Assembly: GCA_015178975.1 (NCBI GenBank)
Contig: WHVD01000081.1
Location: 310,001 to 374,000 of the forward strand
From: Hysterangium stoloniferum
Lineage: Eukaryota > Basidiomycota > Agaricomycetes > Hysterangiales > Hysterangiaceae
Reading direction: 5' to 3'
Length of the DNA stretch: 64,000 nucleotides
Below, piece after piece: positions 44,640 to 53,959 of this stretch. A program made the translations under genes and the position numbers. The notes beneath the pieces are model-generated. The model was given only the letters and a program-made list of their open reading frames with translations, did no database searches and was not told the DNA's origin. How positions within the stretch are numbered: position 1 is the first letter of the stretch; every line of letters begins with the position of its first letter.

Positions 44640-45760
44640 TACATTAGTTGTATGGAACAGTCTAGTCACACCCCCCAGTCCGTGCGTCTTCAAGACGGAT
44701 AAGTAGTTTGTGTTATAACTTGTCGAGACCCCAATAAATGGAGTCGCAAGCAGACATAGGAGTGAATGCACTTCGTCCATCAAATCATTCAAGCCCCTTG
44801 CCAAACACTCCTCCCCAGGCATGTAGACAATCCTGTCAGAAAGGTCCAGGAAGTCGTGTAGAGCAGGGATTGGGTTATCCTCTCGCACTGCCGTACACGC
44901 AATTTCAGGTTCTGGAGACTGAAATTAACTAAGATGAGCCCCTTATTAGCTGCGAGGCACCATCACAATGAAGGGGTTGGTTTTGGGTTCCAAGTTAGCA
45001 TTCTGATGGCCAAATCATTTTGAGACGACAGGTCAGCGATGGTGTAACTGTGAATTCACTACAGTATTTCAACCCGATGGAAACAATAATATTCATTCTA
45101 TCAATGTTTTCTGCCATCAATGTGACATCCTGAAATAATGCATCGAGTTTATTTATGATGCATATGAGAGATGTAGCGAGAAAGGTCGGCACGTGAAATG
45201 AATGGATCTTGGTCTGTAAAACGTCAAGCGCGATATCCAATAGAGTTCCATAAATGCTGCGGAGCCAAGGATCCTGTGTGAAACAGGATGAGAAAATCGC
45301 TAGTTGCGGGCAAATCATTTTTTTGTGTCCAGGTTGGTTTCGATCGTATCTGCATATTTCTCATTTCGGCCATTCTCCAAAAAACAGCAACGGTAAAACT
45401 TACGACGTCATCAGACTTTGAAACAGTTTTTAATCACATTGAGGTCCTCATGTGACAGGCGCTGTGCCTCATGCACCTATAATGAAGGAGAAATAGTGAG
45501 TAATAATACAATCTGGTAAAGTGGTGAGGGTGGCAGCCGACGGGCTACAGAGATATTCACCAATGTGTGATATGAATATTGAGGCGACAGCATAGGAGTC
45601 CCGAGGAAATTGCGACCCGACCAGAGCAGTGTAGAGCATAGGAACCATTTTAGCCGGCTCATCCTCGAGAAATGCCAAGAAATTGATTACATCTGCCACA
45701 TGTACTATGATTCTGCCACTCATCGCTTCTTAGCTAGTGCCAATCCGGTATCTACAGGCG
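44640..45760 (-). CDS. Possible multi-exon hypothetical gene (unresolved model)
   Basis: Three minus frames look coding: 45,723-45,469 (VADVINFLAFLEDEPAKMVP, LYTALVGSQFPRDSYAVASI), 45,318-44,995 (YGTLLDIALDVLQTKIHSFH, HVPTFLATSLICIINKLDAL) and 44,888-44,640 (GEECLARGLNDLMDEVHSLL). They are separated by AT-rich, intron-sized gaps (for example TATTTCTCCTTCATTATAG before 45,475). I could not join them in phase with confidence. Family unknown; helical, Leu-rich, no signal peptide. It may be the 3' part of, or a neighbour to, the gene just upstream. Confidence 0.35.
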
Positions 45761-45925
45761 TTATACGTATTAATGAGAAGCCACTCCCCCCAACCTCGAA
45801 TTTTACGCGGGTAAGATGGTCTTCATTAAAATGATTTCAGAATGCAATGAATGGCTTTTACCAGAAGCGAACATTCCTCAAGAGATCCACCCCCTGTTTA
45901 ACGATTCTGCTCAATTGCAGCACAG

Positions 45926-46552
45926 TTAGCTGTTTTTAAGCAATCTAGTCCTCGTCATTTCATCGCGAGTGAACACGAGCGTTCGGGAAACTCTTTGGTA
46001 CTCTGCCACACGTCGCGTGTATAGCAAGCACTTCCAAAGCAAAATGGATATCTTGGCGCCGTAGAGTAGCGTCGTCCCGATCCGCTCTAATGCCAGACCA
46101 CAAAAGTAACCGGGGCCGACTTCGACTTCCGGATTGCGAATAACGGGATTCTTCCAGGCAGCAATAGCGTCTCTCTCAATGTCGGACATGCCTTGCTCAC
46201 TTCCTGATGAATCCAGTAAGCCTTGCGGTGGCTCTAGGCAAGTTGGAAAACCACGGCACTAAATGAAAAAAAAGTCCGACACATTGGAGTCGATACTTGA
46301 AAAAAAAGATTAACATACCAGTTGCTGAACCCACGAATCAAGAGCTTGGTTGTTGATTGGTACATGGTCGTCACGACCTGGTCTGTGATAACAGAGCCCG
46401 TGATCCTCTCTGTTACATGCCCATTGTCTCTGGAGTATATCCTGAAAATGACTTTCAAGTACTGCGATCCGTTGATATTCCAGGGCAGCAGGCGAGATCA
46501 ATGGGGGTAGCTCTTCGACAGGGTGCCTAGGTACTACCTCGTGGTCAGACAT
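45926..46552 (-). CDS. Two-exon hypothetical protein, 188 residues
   Basis: A clean two-exon model on minus. Exon 1 is 46,552-46,319 (78 codons, starts MSDHEVVPRHPVEELPP). The 60-bp intron (46,318-46,259) runs GTATGT...CATTTAG. Exon 2 is 46,258-45,926 (110 codons and stop), reading CRGFPTCLEPP, MSDIERDAIAAWKNPVIRN and ICLW-like LLYTRRVAEYQRV. The phase is preserved and no stop intervenes, so the gene is probably intact. An upstream in-frame ATG at 46,612 would add 20 residues. No domain recognised: no signal peptide, mostly polar with one hydrophobic patch (GTTLLYGAKISILLWKCLL). Confidence 0.55.
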
Positions 46553-47213
46553 AAGGAAGGTGAGATATAGACAAGAGGCGTGTCCCAAGAATGGAAAGAA
46601 AACCTTTGACAAGGTTCATCAGGCTTTTTCCATGTTTGTGGGACACTGCTTTGAAATAACACTGGTCTACTAAGTTACTGCCCCGCATCCACAAGTACTG
46701 TTAGCCGAGATGAGATTCAAACCCCAAGCGTTGTAACATAGCGTTATGACAACTGTAAATACAGAAAATAATACATTAATTATAATCAATAACTGAAAAA
46801 GAAAAGGCTGTCAAGTATGTACAAAACTGGTTTGGTCGCTTTATCTGAAGATTTCCGTGCATATCAACAAGGGACTTTGTACTTCGTGTTCATGCAAACA
46901 TTAATGAGAGCGCCTTGTCTATCTATCTGAACGCTTATGATGAAGCCACATGAAAAATTAATTAGGCCAGTTCTCTTTCCTGCCAATGTTCATTTGCCTG
47001 GAAGCCCACCCTCTGTTGTTTATTAAATCGGACCTAGTTAAGACACCGATTTCATTGACACGGACATCATGATCTGAGGCATTTCAATTACGTCATGTTT
47101 TCAGGACAATCCTTATACCCCTTTTCTTCCATCTTTATCCCCATCTATATTTTCTATATTCTCACAACCCATACATATTATCGCTACCCATCCTTCTCAT
47201 ATTATCACTATTC
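46553..47213. other. Intergenic region with a partial tRNA-like remnant
   Basis: On minus, about 46,770-46,695 reads like the 3' two-thirds of a tRNA-like sequence (GTTGTCATAACGC, B-box GGGGTTTGAATCTC, then CTCGGCTA), but no matching acceptor strand is present. Positions 47,105-47,200 read on minus as a purine-rich tract (GGAAGAAAAGGGG) followed by TATAAGGATTGTCC, possibly the PPT/LTR border of the copia remnant next to it. No gene. Confidence 0.3.
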
Positions 47214-47560
47214 CTATCCTCCGTGACAATAGGCCCACACATGGGAAGAAGGAAATAGACCAACACAATGCGTATAATAAATGTGTGTCGATGGGGATAA
47301 TGATTTTGTAAGTATCTGGACGATCATTTCTTTTGTCGAGCGATAATGGATTTGTATGGTGCCATTTTCAATTAAATGCCGAATAAAGTGATATTTGACT
47401 TCGATGTGTTTCATTCGCTGCAACGGAAATTGATTAGACGTGAAATATCATTCCTTGATTGTTGTCAAAAATAGCCATAGGTTCTTCATATATGATATTG
47501 AGTGCTTGAAAGAAGTGTCTTATCCACATGACTTCGCAGGGGCTTCTGAAAGTGCCACGG
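47214..47560 (-). pseudogene. Ty1/copia RNase H C-terminal fragment
   Basis: On minus, 47,560-47,440 reads VALSEA, EVMWIRHFFQALN and IFDNNQGM. After a frameshift 47,423-47,214 reads RMKHIEVKYHFIRHLIENGT and STKEMIVQILTKSLS. This is the conserved end of copia RNase H (kHId..YHfiR and tK.L motifs). Nothing of integrase or reverse transcriptase remains to the right, where block copy R3 begins at about 47,590. Confidence 0.8.
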
Positions 47561-47601
47561 GAAGTTGATTATCTGGATGACCAAGACACAGGTCCCACTC
47601 T

Positions 47602-47859
47602 GTGTATCCTCACGATCCGCTGAAAGATCCCTATCTGAATCTCTCATGTAACGTGATCAATCCGACGAATAATCGCGGGCTCACTACCTTCCGAGGGGCC
47701 GTACGCAGTATTGGACATTCTTTCATTGAGGACGTCGGAGATAATTATATAGGAAGTTTCATTTCGAGGGAACATTATGAAGGAGGAATCCCCGTCCATT
47801 CCGCAGAGGGCCGTGAAGAAACCTCTGGTGGGAGGCTTGAAGGCCTTGCTGCACAGTAA
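47602..47859 (+). pseudogene. DUF6533 C-terminal fragment, copy R3
   Basis: An 85-residue open frame on plus: CNVINPTNNRGLTTFRGAVR, SFIEDVGDNYIG, SAEGREETSGGRLEGLAAQ and stop. It is identical in layout to the tails at 2.2 and 10.7 kb, and is the cleanest copy of that tail. Everything upstream of it in DUF6533 is missing; copia RNase H sequence abuts it. Confidence 0.5.
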
Positions 47860-48853
47860 TGTAAGAGGGTGATCTGCTGAATATTATCAGTGACCATGCA
47901 ATTAAAAATATTTATGACACTTGATGAAGTAAAAGAAATGCCCCCAGAAATCGTTGGATACAGTTCACATCTCAACTCATTTTTCTAAAGATGTATTCAG
48001 CATATTAGTAGAGCCACAAGAATATTTGTATTTATTTATTTATAAAGCACCCGCTCACTCAAAATTGTGTGGAATCATACACATAAATCAATCTGAACCT
48101 AGCCATACTTGAGAAGAATACAGTGGGCTATCTAGAGGGTGTATATCAGTCATTTCATGTAGTACCATTGCATCCCATTCGCATCACATTAATTATAGAG
48201 GGCCAATATAATAGTTGTATCGGACTGAAAGGAAACTTCGGCCTCGAAAGATATTCACTGCATATGATCTGTACACTCAGAATGGATGATTAGACTCCTT
48301 CCTTAGGCGGGAGCATTCGCGTCTCTACGAAAATTGGACGTCTCAACGTAAATATTCGGGGTTCTTGAGGTTGAGCTCTGCCGGGATAATGTTCACAGCA
48401 CACCACCCGAGGAAATGACTGAAGGTTATGTGATTTCAATTGTAATTCTTTAACCGACAATACCAATCGGTTTATCACTGCAGTAGTACTTACTAGGCTA
48501 AATTGATGCTATGCATTCTTGCAATCCGCAAATATATTTGGTGCCGGCACCGCTACTACTGGGGTCCGTCAAGCGACAGCAGTTTCAACGTGTTTCATAA
48601 TGTCCAACGATGTTCCACGCTGTAGGAAGTCAGTGCACTTAAATGAAGCAGTCTCATCGAAGGTCACTTTGTAACAGTGTTCAATCTTTGATTTAAAGCC
48701 ATTAAGCGGTTGTTGGATGATGCATTTAAGGCATTGAATCTAAGTAGGGCAGATGTCACTTTTTGCGTATTTTTGCACTTGATTTCAGTTCATATTACTC
48801 TTCAAACCAATTCATTAAAATACTAATCACACTGAATACTTTCCACTAATACA

Positions 48854-50590
48854 TTGCATTCACTGAGCATTTCTACCAAGCTCTTATTCCACCACCAACT
48901 ACTAATATATCACCACCTATCACCATTATTGTTGTCATCATTGCCACCACTGCCACCTTCACCGGCATCCACCGCTGCCACCATCCACCATTCCACCATT
49001 GTCACCCTCCACCACCATATACCAGTAAACACGTTCTGAGCAGTCAGAGGTTGTGGGATTATGCTGTTAGGATGGGAATGTAAACATGCTGAGCACACCT
49101 AGCGATGAGACGATGCTAGACTATGCCATTAATTAGAAGACCAAAATCAAAATGAGAATAAAAACTCACTATGTAATAGCATTTACCCCAACACAAATAT
49201 CCACGTTTGGTGTCTCCCAGAAGGCATATACCCACCTCTTATGGGCCCACATTTCCCCATTTATACTCCAACAACCGTCAGATGTGGAACACCTCATGAT
49301 CTTCATTGATCTCAACAACATCCCTACCACATCTACACCTGCAACCGCAACCGCAACCGCTTCGGCGAGGCCACTGCCGATATGCAGTCACATGCTAGAT
49401 GCCACATAAAATAACATAGAGCCCTAAGTGTCAGAATTTGTAATAGAACACATGTATTGACGACTTACTGGTAACGAGTTTTCCAAAACAAAATAAAGGA
49501 ACGTTCAGAGAGGAGCTATGAGCTTGCCAAGAATTTAAAGGAGCATTCAGAGAGGAGCGGCTGGTGTAGGCTTGCCAAGGATTTAAAGAAGTATTCAGAA
49601 AAGAGCGGTGGACCTGCCAAGAATCTAGAGGAGCATTCAGACAGGAAGGACGGCTATGCCAAGAATTTAAAACACCGTTCAAAGAGAAGCGTCAAGCTTG
49701 CGCAGATATTAAGGAGGCATCCAGAAAGGAGTATCAAGCTTGCCCAAACTTTGAGGGAGCATTCAGAGAAGATCACCAACTGTGGAAAGAATTTAGAGGA
49801 GCACTCAGGGAGGAATGAGCTTACGAAGCATTTAGAGCAGCATTCAAAGAGGAACGCACAGCTCGCCAATGATCGAGAGAGCATTTAGGGAACGCCAAGC
49901 TTACCAAGAATTTCGATGGGAGTTCGGGGTGGTTGCAGCGGCTATTTGCGCAAGGGGTTTCCATCCTTCACCACAAAAGATCAGCTTAGAGTGTCTTATC
50001 GAAACCAACTGCCGAAAGAAAATAGAGCTTGGTATGTGACACCCTGACATGCATCAGTCTGCCAGCATCTTCATTTTATAGTCGGTGTCTCTAGCCAGGT
50101 AGAATTGCAAGTGTCGTCGACACTAAGGTGAGTGTTGAAGAGGAATCACGAAATGCTGACGAAATTCGAATCGTCATTAGGCAGGCCATAAAGGGAATAT
50201 TACAGAAAATGGAACGTCCAAGATCCAGCCTCGTAGGAGGGGATTCGGAGGATAGTTGATACTGGACTCCGAGGCAGATAAGGCTGTCAAAGACGTCAGC
50301 CCTCGCATGTTATGAAATGGGTAGGTTGTATACCTGACATGCAGACCCATTCAACAGCCGAGTTGATGATGAAATACTCAAGACAACTCCAGAGTCAATT
50401 AAAGTAGATGCTTTCTGAGAAAATACATCGAGCTTTATAAAAATATTTTAACATCAACCACGGATCTACATACCTTTATCTTCTAAAAACCTATTCAACA
50501 GCATAAAAAACGGATTGTCTTCCCGGATGGATTTCATTGGGAGGAATCCACTCAGATGGTTATCAACCTGTTACCAAAACAATCATCAAT
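48854..50590 (+). pseudogene. Gene 1, copy R3 (most complete copy)
   Basis: The start ATG at 48,854 (MHSLSISTKLLFHH) leads a His/Pro/Ser-rich segment. The next part (49,152-49,409) has KAYTHLLWAHISPF, MIFIDLNN and Thr-Ala repeats. The array at 49,500-49,930 holds about ten 42-bp units (consensus near ELAKNLKEHSERSG) and ends SSGWLQRLFAQG. The tail (50,110-50,300) reads VDTK, EEESRNADEIRIV and RYWTPRQIRLSKTSA. A last part lies at 50,510-50,590. Likely introns separate head, array and tail; several stops fall inside the array, so I score it as decaying. Predicted architecture: low-complexity head, long coiled coil, charged tail, possibly a structural or scaffolding protein. No homology known to me. 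Confidence 0.5.
49500..49930 (+). repeat. 42-bp (14-codon) coiled-coil tandem repeat, about ten units
   Basis: Units begin with a form of GAGCTTGCCAAG and continue AATTTAAAGGAG CATTCAGAGAGG AG. Spacing between successive starts is 48, 42, 42, 42, 42, 42, 39 and 42 bases. Fourteen residues are two heptads. The same array occurs at about 60-530, 16,190-16,680 and 23,700-24,110, and a single unit at 20,850-20,900. Unit order is conserved between copies, so the array arose before the block was duplicated. Confidence 0.8.
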
Positions 50591-51720
50591 CCGCCTTTGT
50601 ATCGCGTTTTTTCGACACGGCCCTTGCGGGCTTCTTCGCGGCGATTGCTTTGAGGAGCCTGTCTAGCGGGCATGCGACGTTGCTTTTGGGTTTGGGTTTG
50701 AACGTGGTTCTTGGTGTGGATGGGCCGGGGGAGTCGTCACGGAATAATTTCACTTTCACATCTCGGTTGGGGAGATGGCGCGTGGATTGTCTTGTATTTA
50801 CTTCATTGGATGTGCTGGTGTGGGCGGATGTGGAAGACGACAGTCTGTGTAGCACATGTTCGTTAGATCAGCACGCTTTTATTTTATTATTATTAAAGAT
50901 GAATAGAAAACACACCTAGCGTCTAACCCTTTCACAATGGTATCTAACTCAAATTCCAAACCCGACTCATCCGACTCAGGACTATCCATCTTCGGCACGT
51001 CAGAAAGGTCACCACCACCATCCGTTAACCCTAACGGTGACAAATTTCGTTCCTGCTGCGCCTGCGTTGCAGCCTGAATCTCCGCGTTAGCCTTGAGATG
51101 AGTAATAACTGCATGCACTTTAGATGGGGATGGTTGTGCAGAGGCCGCTGGCGGGGGATTTGTCTCGTCGCATGCGGCACGTGAATCATTATCGAGTCTA
51201 CTGGGGAGGATTGCCAGAGGTTTTTACGAGACTTTGTCGTTTGAAGATAATGGACCTGTGCCTTCCTGCTTCTGGATCACGGAACAAGGTGTAAATTCTG
51301 TGTCGACGTCCATGCCATCGTCCAAGAACACATTGGCATCTGGGTCGTGGTCTGCATGGCATGGCGAGGCTCTATTCGCGCCGATAGGATCTTTTCATGG
51401 TCGTCATCAGAACCGGGGCGGCTTACAGCACTAAGTCGGGCGCGTTTACGTGAAGAGCCGTGACGCTTAGTACTTGCAGCCTTCTTCGGTACTGTGAAGA
51501 TGGTTCTGTTCTGACGGTGTTGGAACGACTGCACCAATTTTCAATTGGGTCGACTTTACAGGACCTTTCAGATTCTGGGGTTGGCCAAGAGGGTGGGTGC
51601 GAAGGATGTGAATGCTTGAAAGCCCGCGGCCAGTTGTGAGAACGAGCGTGACACGGTCGATTCGAACTGTTCGCTTCTTCTAAAAGGGAATCTGCAGGAC
51701 TGGGAGAAGGGTGATCGGAC
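50586..51720 (-). pseudogene. Gene 2, copy R3
   Basis: On minus: KKAASTKRHGSSRKRARLSA near 51,480-51,420, DDDHEKILSARIEPRH, then (51,118-50,930) HAVITHLKANAEIQAATQAQ and SDVPKMDSPESDESGLEFEL. An intron-shaped tract (50,928-50,860) follows, then the basic end RDDSPGPSTPRTTFKPKPKS and AIAAKKPARAVSKKRDTKAD to a stop at 50,586. This copy has the best C-terminus and no hairpin insertion (empty AAAT site, inverted, 51,158-51,161). N-terminal frames are broken. It converges with gene 1. Confidence 0.5.
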
Positions 51721-52700
51721 GCTGTCGCTGATTGGATGGTTCAACGGGGTCCATTGGTGCGAGATTTCAATATAGGATTGTTCGTAACGTTTTCACATAA
51801 TATAAGACTTTCTTGACTCACATAAATTCCAGATATCTTGGTTCAACGCCACTTCGTCATTACCCTTACAGTACCTCCAGGTATGCATAGGTTCCATCGT
51901 GAGGTGATATAATGTAACTAACCCGGAATAGGGCCATCAACCCATACACTCATAGCAGCACATTTGGATTAAGGGAGGGTAAGCTGTGTTATTAGTTTTG
52001 ATAATAGGCCACTAATTGTATCTCATAACACACTGTTAGGTAGTTGTCTGATACCAGTGCCATAAACGTTGAAATAATTCTATGTCAGACATTGGGGAAA
52101 TTTGGGCGACTATTTTGCACGATGTACACGCTGCAATTGTACAGTCAAGGTAGGTTTTTAAAACCGTTCGCTTGTTATTTCATTGACATCCCATCTCATC
52201 TAGGGGGTTCTCATCCACGGCAAGAACAGATCCCACGTACGGCTTGTCATCTTTACTGGAATACCCCTCTAATTTCTGATAAATATAGTCCCGTCCTAGG
52301 AAATGTAATTTTCTTGCATCTTCTAACTGATGCGTTGCCTTTGCAAGGCTAACCCAACCTGTAGGTGGCGCAATGCATATCGGCAGCCAATATTTGACCT
52401 TGAATTGTCCTCAGTCTTAACGGTGCGTAATGCTTTGATCCAAGCAGAGTTGAACAGGTACGATGGCAGCAACAGATGTATTATCTGGAGGATACGTTGT
52501 GTTTCTATCATTCTATATTTTCACTCACCCGCTGTGTGGGTTTCCAGAGAGAAATGAGAAACAGAAACAAAGGGGGCTAACTCCACAGGTCGCCACATGC
52601 AGTGACGGCCATTAGAAGTACTTTTTCCCAAAATCATTCTAAATAACAGTACTGAGTAACGTGACGCTTCTACATACAACGCGCATACTCACTTGCGGCC
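51721..52700. other. Spacer right of block R3, no gene supported
   Basis: Short frames on both strands, none longer than about 100 residues and none with a known domain. Intron-like and splice-like signals occur around 52,130-52,205, but I could not assemble exons. No transposon ends recognised. Confidence 0.25.
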
Positions 52701-52718
52701 CGTATGAGAGAGTAAACC

Positions 52719-53243
52719 CTACACATTGAGTGACCCATCCGGCATTGCAGCAGCACAGAAGACATTAGTTGCCACGAGTGCAATCACCAGCGAATGCAGA
52801 TAATCCAGCCACTGCGTCTGCCTGCCGGTCATGAACACAACCTCAGTTGGCCCTGACATAAATCCCGTGTTAGCATTGCAAGGGAATCAAGTAAACTCAC
52901 AACCATCATCTCAGTTCCCTGACATAAATCTCGTGTTGGCATTGCAAGGGAATCAAGTAAACTCACAACCATCATCAAAGTTATTCCCCTCCGAAATATC
53001 CTCAGTCTCAAACACGCACATGACATACGTATTAATTTAACACTCGGCACACCCAAAACGTGCACCCCCCCGCCCCGTCCCTCCCGCTCTAACGTTCGCA
53101 CCCCCTAACCCGCCTTCAACCCCCGCTACCACCACTCCCGTCCTATTCCCATCCCTAACCCGATCCCCTCCCAGCGTCCTCGCTCTCTCCCTCAGCGCAT
53201 CCACATCCATCTCCCCTGTCTTCCACTTCCCTTTCCCAGCCAT
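52719..53243 (-). CDS. Possible hypothetical gene with GC-rich first exon (low certainty)
   Basis: On minus an ATG at 53,243 opens MAGKGKWKTGEMDVDALRER and a Gly/Arg/Val-rich stretch to a stop at 53,037, a GC-rich island in an AT-rich neighbourhood. Further on, 52,852-52,719 reads VFMTGRQTQWLDYLHSLVIA and AAAMPDGSLNV before a stop. Between them lies a 66-bp tandem duplication. The two pieces could be exons of one gene, but I could not find an in-phase join. No known family. Confidence 0.3.
52851..52982. repeat. 66-bp tandem duplication
   Basis: Two units starting CCCTGACATAAATC (52,851-52,916 and 52,917-52,982) differ at three or four positions. The period equals 22 codons and one minus frame (MMVVSLLDSLAM..RDLCQG) stays open across both, though a different frame fits the flanking coding-like sequence better. 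Confidence 0.65.
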
Positions 53244-53369
53244 CCCAACCTCAGGACTGTATGATCAATAGTCTGCAAGCCGCCACTGTATTAAAACTGC
53301 CTCCACTGTCTCCAAGACCTTCTAGAAGCTTTCAGCATATTCCAGGGTATTCTTAATTTCATTTCCCAT

Positions 53370-53525
53370 GACAGCTGTCAATCAGCTGTCAGTTTGTATT
53401 CCAGTTGTCAATCAGCTGTCAGTTTGTATTCCAGTTGTCAATCAGCTGTCACTTCTGACAGCTGTCAATCAGCTTTCACTTCTGACAGCTGTCAACCAGC
53501 TGTCACTTTTGATAGCTGACAAGTC
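53370..53525. repeat. CAGCTGTCA palindromic tandem repeat upstream of the NLR gene
   Basis: About seven repeats of a CAGCTGTCA core: units of 30 bases (TGTCAATCAGCTGTCAGTTTGTATTCCAGT) first, then 27-base variants. Several contain TGACAGCTGTCA, a perfect 12-bp palindrome with an E-box (CAGCTG) centre. It lies 430-590 bases before the NLR start codon. It could bind a dimeric bHLH-type factor or be part of the adjoining LTR-like sequence. Confidence 0.55.
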
Positions 53526-53589
53526 TACTGATGTATAACATATATAAGCTTGTAGTTAGTGACCTGAAAAGTAACAACTTTTCTCAGAG

Positions 53590-53739
53590 CATACTCCACT
53601 GTGGGTGTGGGAAAGTCTCCTTAGTGTTTACTTTCCTCACACTCACAGGTATGTAGTTATTTCACAGTTGAATACATTTAGTATTTACTTTCCCCACACT
53701 CACAGGGTGTTTGTCAAGAGTTATTCAACTGTTTCAACA
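53590..53739 (-). mobile_element. LTR-like fragment upstream of the NLR gene
   Basis: On minus it starts TGTTGAAACAGTTGAATAAC at 53,739 and matches the first 150 bases of the solo LTR at 21,756, including the duplicated CCTGTGAGTGTG..GGAAAGTAAA motif and GGAGACTTTCCCACACCCAC. The other end was not found; the CAGCTGTCA repeats lie beyond. It could supply promoter elements to the gene starting 221 bases downstream, on the opposite strand. Confidence 0.6.
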
Positions 53740-53959
53740 TCAAGTGCATATTTGAGGGTATCTTGAGGTGTTCACGGCAGTCACGGTAGTTGCAACCTTT
53801 CCCATAGCCCCTGGAATTGTCACTGGAATTGTCACATCAACGTGGTTGCCTCTACGACGAATCCTTTAAGCTATTGGAAGAAAGGATTTGAAATTCGGTA
53901 GCTGCGTCTCGTTTTATTTAACAGAGGTTGTAACCTAAAATGTTTGGCTTCAGAGTGAA

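Larger units (their letters stand above)
47590..51720 (-). repeat. Segmental repeat block, copy R3 (inverted relative to R1)
   Basis: Reading rightward: DUF6533 C-terminus (47,600-47,860), shared upstream sequence, complete gene 1 head, coiled coil and acidic tail (48,854-50,590), then gene 2 in reverse (50,586-51,720). It lacks gene 3 and most of DUF6533. It overlaps R1 and R2 in content but starts and stops elsewhere in the circular order. About 20 kb separate it from the main cluster. Confidence 0.8.
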
